Positions 17,929-26,050 of a stretch of DNA of 64,000 bases are shown one piece after another. The stretch comes from JASDSY01 sp041441465. GTDB taxonomy: Bacteria; Muiribacteriota; UBA9980. A program made the translations under genes and the position numbers. The stretch spans positions 186,001 to 250,000 of the forward strand of contig JASDSY010000022.1 in NCBI GenBank assembly GCA_041441465.1. Direction: 5' to 3'. The notes under the pieces are model-generated. The model was not told the origin of the DNA and did not search any database. It saw only the letters and a list, made by a program, of their open reading frames with translations. The stretch's first letter is position 1. Each line of letters opens with the position of its first letter.

Positions 17929-19134
17929 ATTTCCAGAATACTTTTATGCGTTTCATCATCAATAGCCATATATAAATCACTCGACCTTCTTTCAAAATTA
18001 GTCCAGAACGGCCACGAAGTCGTCTGCGCTATGACTGAAAATGCTTGCAAACTGGTAACGCCGCTCCCGTTTAAATCTCTTTCAAAAAACGAGGTAATAA
18101 CTGATATATTCTCAGCTAACGCCGTAATCGCCCATATTTCAATAGTAGATTGGTGCGACATGGCGGTAATAGCTCCGGCGTCATATAACATTATCGGTAA
18201 AATTGCAAATGGCATCGCAGACGATGCGGTAACCACCATCATCGCCGCATGCAAAAAACCGGTCTTAGCGGCGCCGGCGATGAACACCAATATGTACGAA
18301 AATAACATATTTCTGGAAAATTTAGAAAAACTGAAGAAAATTAATAATTTTCATGTTATAGAAGCGGAAGCGGGCTATCTTGCGTGCGGCACGACGGGGA
18401 AGGGCCGAATGGCCGAACCGGCACACATAATGAATACGATTGAAAAAGTTTTAAACGGCGCCAACGATTTAAAAGGCGCTAAAATAATGGTGACGGCAGG
18501 GCCGACGCGTGAATACATCGACACAGTAAGGTTCATGACCAATCCGTCCACCGGCAAAATGGGCTACGCGCTGGCTAAACGCGCGGCAGAAAGAGGCGCC
18601 GAAGTTACTTTAATCTCCGGCCCGTGCTCAATAAAAGCAGATTCCAGAATAAGCAATAAAATCGATATTGTCACAACCGATGAAATGAAAAATGCTGTGC
18701 TTTCAAGCTTAAATAATACAAATGCTTTGATTTCAGCGGCCGCTCCATGCGATTTCAAGTTCTCGGAAAAATTCGACGAAAAAGTCGCAAAAAAAGAAAT
18801 ATTAGACAGCGCCGGCATAAAACTGGTGCCGACCGGCGATATTTTAAAAGCGGTCGCAAAAGAAAAAACAAATCAAATAATAATAGGATTTGCGGCCGAA
18901 GATAACAACCACGTTACAAATGCCAAACGCAAGCTCAAAGAAAAATCGATGGATATGATAGTATTAAACGACGTTTCTAAAAAAGAAACTGGCTTTGCCG
19001 CTGATTTTAACGAAATTACGATAATTTCTTCCGACGGCGACACCGTTAATTATCCGCGCCTTACCAAGGAAAACTGCGCCGATATCATACTAGACCGTTT
19101 AAAAGAGGCGTTAAAACAAAAAAATGTATTGTAA
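17929..19134 (+). CDS. coaBC: CoaBC: phosphopantothenoylcysteine decarboxylase / phosphopantothenate-cysteine ligase, apparent ATT start
   Basis: A bifunctional coenzyme A enzyme of 401 residues. The first in-frame ATG (18031) would delete the first strand and helix of the flavodoxin-like CoaC fold. Reading upstream gives 'SRILLCVSSSIAIYKSLDLLSKLVQNGHEVVCAM', clearly the missing N-terminus, but the only sensible initiator is ATT at 17929, 6 nt behind AAAGGTGA, with an in-frame TGA at 17920. Catalytic features are present: His69 ('AHIS'), 'PAMNTNMYEN' (117-126), Cys153 in 'ACGTTGKGRMAEP', and the CoaB part from about 184 ('MVTAGPTREYIDTVRFMTNPSTGKMGYALAKR'). The usual 'GGIAAYK' is 'SSIAIYK'. 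priA overlaps its 3' end by 11 bp. Confidence 0.92.
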   Translation: MSRILLCVSSSIAIYKSLDLLSKLVQNGHEVVCAMTENACKLVTPLPFKSLSKNEVITDIFSANAVIAHISIVDWCDMAVIAPASYNIIGKIANGIADDAVTTIIAACKKPVLAAPAMNTNMYENNIFLENLEKLKKINNFHVIEAEAGYLACGTTGKGRMAEPAHIMNTIEKVLNGANDLKGAKIMVTAGPTREYIDTVRFMTNPSTGKMGYALAKRAAERGAEVTLISGPCSIKADSRISNKIDIVTTDEMKNAVLSSLNNTNALISAAAPCDFKFSEKFDEKVAKKEILDSAGIKLVPTGDILKAVAKEKTNQIIIGFAAEDNNHVTNAKRKLKEKSMDMIVLNDVSKKETGFAADFNEITIISSDGDTVNYPRLTKENCADIILDRLKEALKQKNVL

Positions 19135-21394
19135 TATAGCGCTTCCCGATATTCCTTCCGAACAGCTTTATACGTATAAAATTCCGGAAAAATTCAAAGA
19201 CCTTGTTTTTCGCGGCCAGCGCGTCTATGTCAACTTAAAAAACCAGACCGATCCGGTAATCGGCTATGTAATCTCCCTGTCAGAAACTTCAAATTATCCC
19301 GATGAGTCAATAAAACCGATTCATGATATAGTCGACAGTCTGCCCGTTCCTGAAGAACTTATCGAATTAGCTTATAAAATATCAGAAAAATATTTGACAT
19401 CGATCGGCAGCGCACTGGATCTTGTTTTTCCGGCTGCGTTATCATATTCATCCAGCGGCGTCGAACAATTTTATGATTTTAACCGCAAATTGAATGTTTT
19501 CGAAGTCATTAAAAATGAAAAACTATCAAAAATCGAACGCCTGATTCTGCAGTATCTTTATAACTCAGGCGCGGCCACAATGCGCGAAATCTGCTCCAAT
19601 CTTTTAATGGATATGCCGGTCGCCAAAAATAATGTTAAAAAACTTGAAGCCGCAAAAATTTTAAGCGTTTCATTCAGCAAAACCTCATTCACCCATGTAG
19701 ACGCTTCGCTTATGACTTATGATCTCGACGAAGCCAACGGCAAGGGTATAATTTTCACAGAAGAACAGCAAAATGCCATAAGGACAATAACGCAAAAAAT
19801 CACCAAGACTGAATATTCAGAACAACTAATATTCGGAGTAACCGGCTCCGGCAAAACCGAAGTTTATATCGAAATTATAAAAGCGGCGATTGCGGCCGGC
19901 AAGAGCGCAATAGTCCTGGTGCCGGAAATCGCCCTGACCGAACATCTGAAGCACCGTTATTTAAAAGTATTTCCCGATTGCCTGGCAGTATGGCATTCAC
20001 TCGTTACCAAGGCCGAAAAAGCGAAAATATATTCACGTATCGCATCAGGCGGCCTGAGCGTTCTATTGGGGGCGCGCTCGGCTATTTTTGCGCCATTCGA
20101 AAACTTAGGCTGCATAATAATAGACGAAGAACATGATACGTCATATAAACAGGATAACGCTATAAGATATGACGCGCGCGAAGTGTCTCGAATGAGAATG
20201 CGCCTGAAAAACGGCGTATTAGTTTTGGGGTCAGCCACTCCGGCGCTAGACACTTATTATCCGCTTGCAAAAAACAAAAATGAAATTAATGACCGGATTA
20301 TTGTAATGTCCAAGCGAGTTGAAAACAGGCCGCTGCCAAAATGCCATATAGTCGATATGGCAAAAGAATTCACAGTCGGCAAAAACAAATCCATGTTTTC
20401 CGAAATACTGACTGAAAAAATCAATGACCGGCTCGATAAAAAGCAGCAGACGATATTATTTTTGAACAGGCGCGGCCACAGCACATTCGTATTATGCAGG
20501 GCGTGCGGCCACACCATAAAGTGCGACGAATGTTCGGTTTCAATGACATATCATTCCGAGCCGCCAAAATTATTGTGCCACTATTGCAACAAAGAAAAGG
20601 CCGTACCGTCGACGTGCCCGAAATGCCAGAGCCCTTATATAAGATTTTTCGGAGTCGGCACTGAAAAAGTCGAAGAGGAGTTCAGGCGCAAATTTCCTGA
20701 AGCCAAAGTGGCGCGCCTCGATTCTGACATTTTAACTAATAAGACAATTACTGCAAAAATCTTCGATGATTTCCTAAAAAAGAGAATAGACGTTCTAATA
20801 GGCACCCAGATAATAGCCAAGGGCCTCGATTTCCATAACATCACCCTTGTGGGAATCATATCGGCCGATACTGCGCTTAATATGCCGGATATGTTCGCCT
20901 CTGAACGTACATTCCAGGTATTATGCCAGGTCATAGGACGTACCGGCCGCGGGCAGGACGAAGGCGAATGTGTCATACAAACCTATAATCCTGACAATTA
21001 CGCCATAACATCAGCCGCAGTCAGCGATTATAACGAATTTTACCGTAACGAAATTGAAGTGCGCGAGTCGCTTTTTTATCCGCCGGCAAGCGCGATGATT
21101 AAAATCGGTTTCTGGCACGAACAAGAAACTTTAATACAGGAAACCGCGCAGTTATTTTATAACGAACTGGAATCCTTCTTGAAAAGCATAAAATCCATTT
21201 CGAGAATACTCGGACCTGCCCCGGCGCTTATATCAAAGGTGCAAAATATTTACCGTTATAATATTTTCATACTTACAAATCAGGAAGATAAAATACGCAT
21301 TAAAATTTCGGAATTATTAAAAAAATACAGTTTTACAAACAAAAAACAATGTGTTAAAATATTCGCGGACATCAACCCCAATAATACTTATTAA
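19124..21394 (+). CDS. priA: Primosomal helicase PriA
   Basis: A 756-residue replication restart helicase. It has the N-terminal DNA 3'-end binding region, Walker A 'GVTGSGKTEVY' (238-248), DEEH box (334-337), 'LGSATPALDTYY', a zinc cluster of paired cysteines ('CRACGHTIKCDEC', then 'CHYCN' and 'CPKC'), and helicase motifs V/VI ('IIAKGLDFHNITLVGI', 'QVIGRTGRG'). PriA reloads the replisome at stalled forks. The ATG lies inside the end of coaBC, so the two are translationally coupled. Confidence 0.97.
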   Translation: MYCNIALPDIPSEQLYTYKIPEKFKDLVFRGQRVYVNLKNQTDPVIGYVISLSETSNYPDESIKPIHDIVDSLPVPEELIELAYKISEKYLTSIGSALDLVFPAALSYSSSGVEQFYDFNRKLNVFEVIKNEKLSKIERLILQYLYNSGAATMREICSNLLMDMPVAKNNVKKLEAAKILSVSFSKTSFTHVDASLMTYDLDEANGKGIIFTEEQQNAIRTITQKITKTEYSEQLIFGVTGSGKTEVYIEIIKAAIAAGKSAIVLVPEIALTEHLKHRYLKVFPDCLAVWHSLVTKAEKAKIYSRIASGGLSVLLGARSAIFAPFENLGCIIIDEEHDTSYKQDNAIRYDAREVSRMRMRLKNGVLVLGSATPALDTYYPLAKNKNEINDRIIVMSKRVENRPLPKCHIVDMAKEFTVGKNKSMFSEILTEKINDRLDKKQQTILFLNRRGHSTFVLCRACGHTIKCDECSVSMTYHSEPPKLLCHYCNKEKAVPSTCPKCQSPYIRFFGVGTEKVEEEFRRKFPEAKVARLDSDILTNKTITAKIFDDFLKKRIDVLIGTQIIAKGLDFHNITLVGIISADTALNMPDMFASERTFQVLCQVIGRTGRGQDEGECVIQTYNPDNYAITSAAVSDYNEFYRNEIEVRESLFYPPASAMIKIGFWHEQETLIQETAQLFYNELESFLKSIKSISRILGPAPALISKVQNIYRYNIFILTNQEDKIRIKISELLKKYSFTNKKQCVKIFADINPNNTY

Positions 21395-21405
21395 AGGTGA
21401 AAAAA

Positions 21406-21900
21406 ATGACAATTTTGCCAATATTATTATGCGGAAATAAAACGCTTCGTGAAAAATCATTGCCATGCGCCAAACCCTATTCGCAATATAAAGCGCTGGC
21501 CGAAAATATGATCGAAACAATGTACAAAGCGCCAGGTATCGGACTTGCCGCGCCGCAGGTCGGCCTTTCAATACGCATGTTTGTTTATGACGCCGGGAAA
21601 GGTCCGCAGGTTATGATAAACCCTGAAATACTCGAAGTTTCCAGTGAAACCTGCGAATACGACGAAGGCTGCCTTTCAGTACCAGAAATCAGCGAGATAG
21701 TCGTAAGGCCTGCAAAAATAAAAATAAAAGGCTACGGCGTCGACGGATATAAAATCGAAAAGGAAATCGAAGGAATCGAAGCACGCGTTTTCCAGCATGA
21801 ATACGACCACCTTGACGGAATTTTATTCATAGATAAAATTTCAACCGAGGCACGCCAGAAAATTAATTCAAAACTAAAAAAAATCAGTCAAGCTAAATAA
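21406..21900 (+). CDS. def: Peptide deformylase
   Basis: A 164-residue enzyme. ATG 21406 is preferred over GTG 21397, which overlaps the AAAGGTGA ribosome site. All three motifs are seen: 'GIGLAAPQVG' (44-53), 'EGCLSVP' (87-93, metal ligand Cys89) and 'QHEYDHLDG' (130-138, metal ligands His131 and His135). It removes the formyl group from nascent proteins. It starts 11 bp after priA and is paired with fmt, which makes the formyl-methionyl-tRNA. Confidence 0.97.
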   Translation: MTILPILLCGNKTLREKSLPCAKPYSQYKALAENMIETMYKAPGIGLAAPQVGLSIRMFVYDAGKGPQVMINPEILEVSSETCEYDEGCLSVPEISEIVVRPAKIKIKGYGVDGYKIEKEIEGIEARVFQHEYDHLDGILFIDKISTEARQKINSKLKKISQAK

Positions 21901-21931
21901 TAATTTGATACAATAAAAATGTTTTAAAAAC

Positions 21932-21970
21932 GCTGTTTTGAAAGTTATATTTTCAAACAGCATTATTTTA
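21932..21970 (+). terminator. Hairpin with T-rich tail between def and fmt (possible attenuator)
   Basis: GCTGTTTTGAAA (21932-21943) pairs with TTTCAAACAGC (21951-21961), one bulged T, then ATTATTTTA. It ends 26 bp before the fmt ATG, and no promoter fits between, so fmt depends on read-through or a promoter upstream of the hairpin. The T tract is weak, suggesting partial termination. Confidence 0.6.
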
Positions 21971-21996
21971 TAGGACATTATAAATGGAGGAATTTG

Positions 21997-22953
21997 ATGA
22001 ACATTATATTTATGGGTACGCCCGAATTCTCGGTTCCATCCTTAAAAGCAATCGCGAAAATGCCGGAACATAAAATAGTCGGAGTTTTTACCAACCCCGA
22101 CCAGCCCGCCGGACGTTCATTAAAACTTACTCCGCCGCCGGTAAAAGTATGCGCACTCGAACTCGGCCTTAAAGTCTATCAGCCCGCAAAACTAAACACC
22201 GAAGAAAACCTTGCATTATTTCAGGAATTAAAAGCCGACCTTCTGGTTGTTGTCGCTTACGGCAAAATCATAGGCGATAAAATAATCAAGATGTTTCCTG
22301 ATAAAATACTGAACGTGCACCCCTCGCTTCTGCCGAAATATAGAGGCGTAGCGCCTTATCAGTGGGCGCTTATAAACGGCGAAACGGAAACAGGCGTAAC
22401 CATAATGCATATTGTAAAAGAACTTGATTCAGGCGACATAATATTGCAAGAAAAATGTAAAATCGAGCCGAATGAAAACGCCTCGTCGCTTCACGACAGG
22501 CTTTCAATAATGGGCGCCGACCTTCTGGTAAACGCCCTGAAACTGACCGCGCAAAAAAAAGCGCCTAAAACACCGCAAAACCATAATGAAGCGACCTACT
22601 ACAAAAAAATAGAAAAACAAATGGGCGAAATCGACTGGACCAAAAGCGCCGGCGACATAAATAACCTCATACGCGGCCTGAATCCATGGCCTTCGACATT
22701 CACCTGCCACAACAACAATCTAATTAAAATATTCGAATCTCAATTCATTAAACCAGATAAGCAATTTGAAACTGCGGCGCCCGGAACAATTATCCGAGCC
22801 GATGAAAAACTCGGGCTTATAGTAAAATGCGGAACGGACGCGCTCTCACTGAAAAAGCTCCAGCTCGCCGGCAAGAACGCTCAAACATTCGACACATTTT
22901 TAAGAGGCTACCAAATCAAAGCAGGTGATAATTTTCATAATAAAACAAATTAA
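21997..22953 (+). CDS. fmt: Methionyl-tRNA formyltransferase
   Basis: A 318-residue enzyme of usual length; ATG 21997 lies 6 nt behind GGAGG (a TTG just before it is unlikely). It shows 'IIFMGTPEFSVPSL', 'NPDQPAGRSLKLTPPPVK', the folate-binding/catalytic region 'ILNVHPSLLPKYRGVAPYQWALINGETETGVTIM' with 'HPSLLPKYRG', and 'ELDSGDI'. It formylates initiator methionyl-tRNA using 10-formyl-tetrahydrofolate. It is the last gene of the housekeeping operon and is followed by a gene-free, hairpin-rich stretch. Confidence 0.97.
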   Translation: MNIIFMGTPEFSVPSLKAIAKMPEHKIVGVFTNPDQPAGRSLKLTPPPVKVCALELGLKVYQPAKLNTEENLALFQELKADLLVVVAYGKIIGDKIIKMFPDKILNVHPSLLPKYRGVAPYQWALINGETETGVTIMHIVKELDSGDIILQEKCKIEPNENASSLHDRLSIMGADLLVNALKLTAQKKAPKTPQNHNEATYYKKIEKQMGEIDWTKSAGDINNLIRGLNPWPSTFTCHNNNLIKIFESQFIKPDKQFETAAPGTIIRADEKLGLIVKCGTDALSLKKLQLAGKNAQTFDTFLRGYQIKAGDNFHNKTN

Positions 22954-23043
22954 TTTTTAATTTGCTTATCCTGTCATTATTAAAATACAACGAATGAAAA
23001 ATACCGTAACTTTACGAAATTATTCTCAGTTACTTTTTTTGAT

Positions 23044-23080
23044 AAGGGGGCGCCAAGGAATTATTCCTTACCGCCCCCTT
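23044..23080. repeat. Long hairpin 1 of the inverted-repeat cluster
   Basis: AAGGGGGCG (23044-23052) pairs with CGCCCCCTT (23072-23080), and an inner AAGGAA/TTCCTT stem continues it around a TTA loop. The only interruption is a 2-nt internal loop. It may also end the fmt transcript, as TTTATAAT follows. Confidence 0.75.
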
Positions 23081-23110
23081 TATAATCCCCCACCCATCCT
23101 GCTATTCATG

Positions 23111-23227
23111 ATGTCATTTTTGAGGGACCGCGTCATGAAAGTCATCGTGACTTTCATGCGCTTATTCTCATAGGCTCTCGCCAATCCTGGCTCCGCCTCT
23201 TCCGAAATGTCCCTCAAAAACTGACAT
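23111..23227. repeat. Composite palindromic element with outer inverted repeat and inner hairpin
   Basis: ATGTCATTTTTGAGGGAC (23111-23128) is the inverted copy of 23209-23227 with one base inserted. Inside, CATGAAAGTCA (23134-23144) and TGACTTTCATG (23148-23158) form a perfect 11-bp stem with loop TCG. The outer arms 'TGTCA..TTGAGGGA' resemble dispersed palindromic repeats common in some bacterial genomes. Only one copy occurs in the window. Confidence 0.7.
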
Positions 23228-23425
23228 TCATAAATTTGTATTTTTGTGAATTTGTGACTATTCACGCATAAGCTTACGCGAAACGTAATTGCTAAAAACT
23301 TTGAAGCCCTTATTAGCACGTTTCACGTGCCGAGAAGGAACTCTACAACCATTCACGTTTCTTCACCTTCGGCCGTAAATGATATTATATAAACACATGA
23401 TAAAATTCACGCGGCCGATTGCCGT

Positions 23426-23456
23426 GTATCATCGAACGCGCAGCGGTCGATGATAC
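23426..23456. repeat. Hairpin 3 of the inverted-repeat cluster
   Basis: GTATCATCGA (23426-23435) and TCGATGATAC (23447-23456) form a perfect 10-bp stem closing an 11-nt GC-rich loop. No T run follows. Confidence 0.7.
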
Positions 23457-23499
23457 TAAAAACCAAAAGCAAACGGCAGCATCGCAAAATAACGGTAGA

Positions 23500-23572
23500 T
23501 ATAGCAGGATTAAAGAGGGGGTACGGGGGAAATCAAAGGGTATCACCCTTTGTGTCCCCCGCACGTGCTATA
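23500..23572. repeat. Nested hairpin 4 of the inverted-repeat cluster
   Basis: Three nested stems: TATAGCA/TGCTATA (23500-23506 with 23566-23572), CGGGGGA/TCCCCCG (23524-23530 with 23555-23561), and CAAAGGGT/ACCCTTTG (23534-23541 with 23545-23552) around loop ATC. Confidence 0.7.
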
Positions 23573-23584
23573 GATATAATAACA

Positions 23585-23617
23585 AAAAACGCCTGATAAA
23601 ATTCATCAGACGTTTTT
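23585..23617. terminator. Bidirectional terminator
   Basis: AAAAACG-C-CTGAT pairs with ATCAG-A-CGTTTTT (one mismatch), with T runs on both strands. It lies 49 bp behind the stop of the minus-strand glycosidase gene and would also stop plus-strand transcription out of the repeat cluster. Confidence 0.8.
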
Positions 23618-23665
23618 ATTTATGCGGAATAATTTATAATTCAAAGTTATTAATTTTAAATACTA

Positions 23666-25333
23666 TTATTTGGCCCTTGTTTGGGTGCCGTAATATGTTT
23701 TGTAGTCTTCATAAAGTTTTTTAGCCGATTCCTCACCGATATTAGGCGAGAAGTAGTGGTTAAAATCAAAGCATATTATTTTTGAAACATACGAATGTTC
23801 TTTAGAAACCTGTTGTTTCAATATGCCGATATCAGTTCCTTTAGCTTCGAACGCCTCATTTAACGGAGTAGTCCTGTGGAATACTTCAACGTTAGCCCAG
23901 AGTGTAATGCCGTCCGCCTTGCAAGCTTTAGCGATAGCGCCAAGATCGTTTTCGATCCTAGTTAACTGATTTGTCGTACCGCCGACGCCGTCCTGCCATG
24001 CGCATATATCGACTTTCGCGTGCGCGAGCATTATTTTATAATATCTTTCAAGAACCGCTTTAGGGAATGATAACGCGCGGCCCGGCTGTAAGCATGTAAA
24101 AGGCGAAATCAAGGTCAGCAAATTCGAGTCTTCTTTTTTTACGGCCTGGACGACTTTATTGTAGAAATCGCCGACCGGTCCGGCAAGGCTCAAAGTATTA
24201 TCTTCGTATGGTATATATACACCTACAAATGAAGAATGATTTTTTAATTTACGCACCATATCGGTAGCATAACTTGCTACTTTTTCGGCTTCTTTTTCAA
24301 GCCACGATTCATTGAATTTATCAACAAGATACCATGATGTAGATTCGTCAAGAATAGTGCCGACAAACACCTTTATTCCGACCTCGTCAGCAGCCGTCAA
24401 AATTCTTTCGGTAGCGGGCATAAAACTATTATCATGATCATGCGTATATTGCACGATCGCTGTGTCCATGCCGATTTCTTTCATAGCCGTAAGTTCTTTT
24501 TTCCAGTAAGAAACCGGATAGTCATTTTCATCATTATGTCCGCTCGCAAGCTGGAAAAACGCTCCGGTTACAATCGGCTTACAGCCTTTATTTTCAAGAT
24601 AATTTTCGATCAGGTCATCCTCGAAGATAAGTTCCTCGCCAATATCGAAAGCTTCATAAGCCGCCTGTTTAATTTTATATTCGGCAGCGGCCGCAAGATA
24701 AGAACACTCGGCGGAAGCCTTATCGATAGGATGCGTCCATGATATGGAATCGAGTTTAGTTTTAGTTTCATTCATTTTATCGAGTGCTTCCTGCGCAGAC
24801 GTTTGTAACCCAGCTTTTTTCGAGCTTCTTTCAAGGTAACTTATGATTTTATTAAATTTAGCGGCCTCGTCTTCAGACGCTTTAGTTAAAAGTTCCTGAA
24901 AAGTTTTGATAGCATTGGCAAAGTCGCCCTTTTTAAAATAAATTTTACCGAGTTCGCCTTTTAAAAGTGAAATTTCACTATCGTCTTTCGATTTTTCTAT
25001 CAAATCGTTCAGCAAGGTGATAGCTTCGTTAAATTCATCGGCACTGCCAGCCGAACGCACTTTTTTTATAACGCTTTCCAGGGATGAATCATCAGATTTC
25101 GATGAATTTCCAGACGTAATTAATTCGTTAGCGGCTTCATTATTTGAATTATTAACCGATTCACCGGCTTTATTTGAAGCGCCGTCATTATTAAAATCTT
25201 TATTCAACGATTCTTTCAAATTGCTTAACCCGGCCGAATCAGATTCCTGAAATTCCTCGGAATATGCTGGAATCGCTATGGAATTTGAAAACAAAAAAGC
25301 TGCTATTATAAAAGCGTATATAGTCTTTTCCAT
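23666..25333 (-). CDS. Secreted TPR protein with DUF4434-like TIM-barrel (putative glycoside hydrolase)
   Basis: A 555-residue exported protein. The ATG at 25333 is 6 nt behind GAGGTG and opens directly on a signal peptide ('IYAFIIAAFLFSNSIA'); a TTG at 25357 is less likely. A Ser/Asn/Glu-rich segment (about 28-80) leads to two or three TPR-like helical pairs (about 80-160, 'GELGKIYFKKGDFANAIKTFQELL'). From about 255 a TIM-barrel-type domain follows: 'GAFFQLASGH', 'KEIGMDTAIVQYTHD', 'VGIKVFVGTILDE', 'FVGVYIPYEDN', 'DICAWQDGVGG' and 'WANVEVFH'. This is the pattern of DUF4434 putative glycosidases; acidic residues in 'PYEDN' and 'NVEVF' are candidate catalytic residues. Substrate unknown; it is convergent with the fmt operon. 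Confidence 0.75.
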   Translation of the reverse strand: MEKTIYAFIIAAFLFSNSIAIPAYSEEFQESDSAGLSNLKESLNKDFNNDGASNKAGESVNNSNNEAANELITSGNSSKSDDSSLESVIKKVRSAGSADEFNEAITLLNDLIEKSKDDSEISLLKGELGKIYFKKGDFANAIKTFQELLTKASEDEAAKFNKIISYLERSSKKAGLQTSAQEALDKMNETKTKLDSISWTHPIDKASAECSYLAAAAEYKIKQAAYEAFDIGEELIFEDDLIENYLENKGCKPIVTGAFFQLASGHNDENDYPVSYWKKELTAMKEIGMDTAIVQYTHDHDNSFMPATERILTAADEVGIKVFVGTILDESTSWYLVDKFNESWLEKEAEKVASYATDMVRKLKNHSSFVGVYIPYEDNTLSLAGPVGDFYNKVVQAVKKEDSNLLTLISPFTCLQPGRALSFPKAVLERYYKIMLAHAKVDICAWQDGVGGTTNQLTRIENDLGAIAKACKADGITLWANVEVFHRTTPLNEAFEAKGTDIGILKQQVSKEHSYVSKIICFDFNHYFSPNIGEESAKKLYEDYKTYYGTQTRAK

Positions 25334-25377
25334 ACAAAACACCTCTGAAATTAACAAAATTAAAAATTTATAATATA

Positions 25378-25406
25378 ATTTTACCGCTAAAAATAAGCAG
25401 TGTCAA
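25378..25406 (-). promoter_or_regulatory. Sigma-70 promoter of the putative glycosidase gene
   Basis: Read on the minus strand: TTGACA (25406-25401), 17-bp spacer, TAAAAT (25383-25378). The leader to the ATG at 25333 is about 40 nt. Confidence 0.75.
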
Positions 25407-25547
25407 GAAATATAAAAAAAAGCACAATTTTTTACAAACTATTTGCTCCGCAATTTAAACTTTATTTGTTGAAAAAAATGTGATAAAATTTTTTTATTTT
25501 TTGAACTTTATAATTTTTACAGCGTATTGTTTTCGGAGATGAAAAAA

Positions 25548-26048
25548 ATGGACGCTCAAACAGAATTAAATGAATGGTTTCATGAATGCCATCGCGAATT
25601 CTTTAAATTTCTGGTTAAATTGACTGGAGAATCAAATCTTGCCGAAGATATAATCCAGGAAACATATGCTAAAGCATATTTAAAATTCGCGCTTTTCAAA
25701 CCAGAAAAGGGAACGCTGAAAAATTGGCTTTATAAAATAGCGATAAATCTTTATTACGACCATGAAAGATTCTCCAAAAAGGAAACCGCGGCCGCATTTG
25801 AATATTATCATTATTCGCGTGCCGAAAATTCCGATTCAAGATATTATGACAATTTAAAAGATACTTTAAGTTCGGCAATCAAATTATTGCCTCATGAAAA
25901 AAGACTTTTACTTTTGCTTTCATTTGATAATACATATGCTCAAATATCGCAAATGATCGATATCCCTGAAGGTACGATAAAAAGCCGGCTTTTTAATATA
26001 AAAAAAGAACTTAAGGCAATAATGGAAGGATTATTAAAGGAGGAATAA
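25548..26048 (+). CDS. ECF-type RNA polymerase sigma factor
   Basis: A 166-residue sigma-70 family protein of ECF size. ATG 25548 (9 nt after GGAG) is preferred over TTG 25527 and ATG 25539. Region 2 is seen at about 15-85 ('FFKFLVKLTGESNLAEDIIQETYAKAYL', 'LKNWLYKIAINLYYDHERF') and region 4 at about 105-160 ('LLPHEKRLLLLLSFDNTYAQISQMIDIPEGTIKSRLFNIKKEL'). It redirects RNA polymerase to a dedicated regulon. A multi-pass membrane protein gene follows after 2 bp, the position normally held by the anti-sigma factor. Confidence 0.92.
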   Translation: MDAQTELNEWFHECHREFFKFLVKLTGESNLAEDIIQETYAKAYLKFALFKPEKGTLKNWLYKIAINLYYDHERFSKKETAAAFEYYHYSRAENSDSRYYDNLKDTLSSAIKLLPHEKRLLLLLSFDNTYAQISQMIDIPEGTIKSRLFNIKKELKAIMEGLLKEE

Positions 26049-26050
26049 TT

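Larger units (their letters stand above)
22954..23665. other. 712-bp gene-free region rich in inverted repeats
   Basis: No convincing gene on either strand between fmt and the convergent glycosidase gene. The stretch is locally richer in G+C than the flanking intergenic DNA and holds at least five separate hairpins (listed individually), suggesting a cluster of dispersed palindromic repeats, a decayed mobile element, or a structured RNA locus. Confidence 0.7.

Noticed and set aside
17920..18031. Frameshift or truncation of coaBC
   Set aside because: The reading frame is continuous into gmk spacing with conserved residues throughout; a rare start explains it without damage.
23080..23724. Open frames on both strands in the repeat-rich region (for example 23080-23319 minus and 23419-23724 plus)
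   Set aside because: They run through hairpins, have no ribosome site, and their translations have no protein-like pattern; they are by-products of the palindromes.
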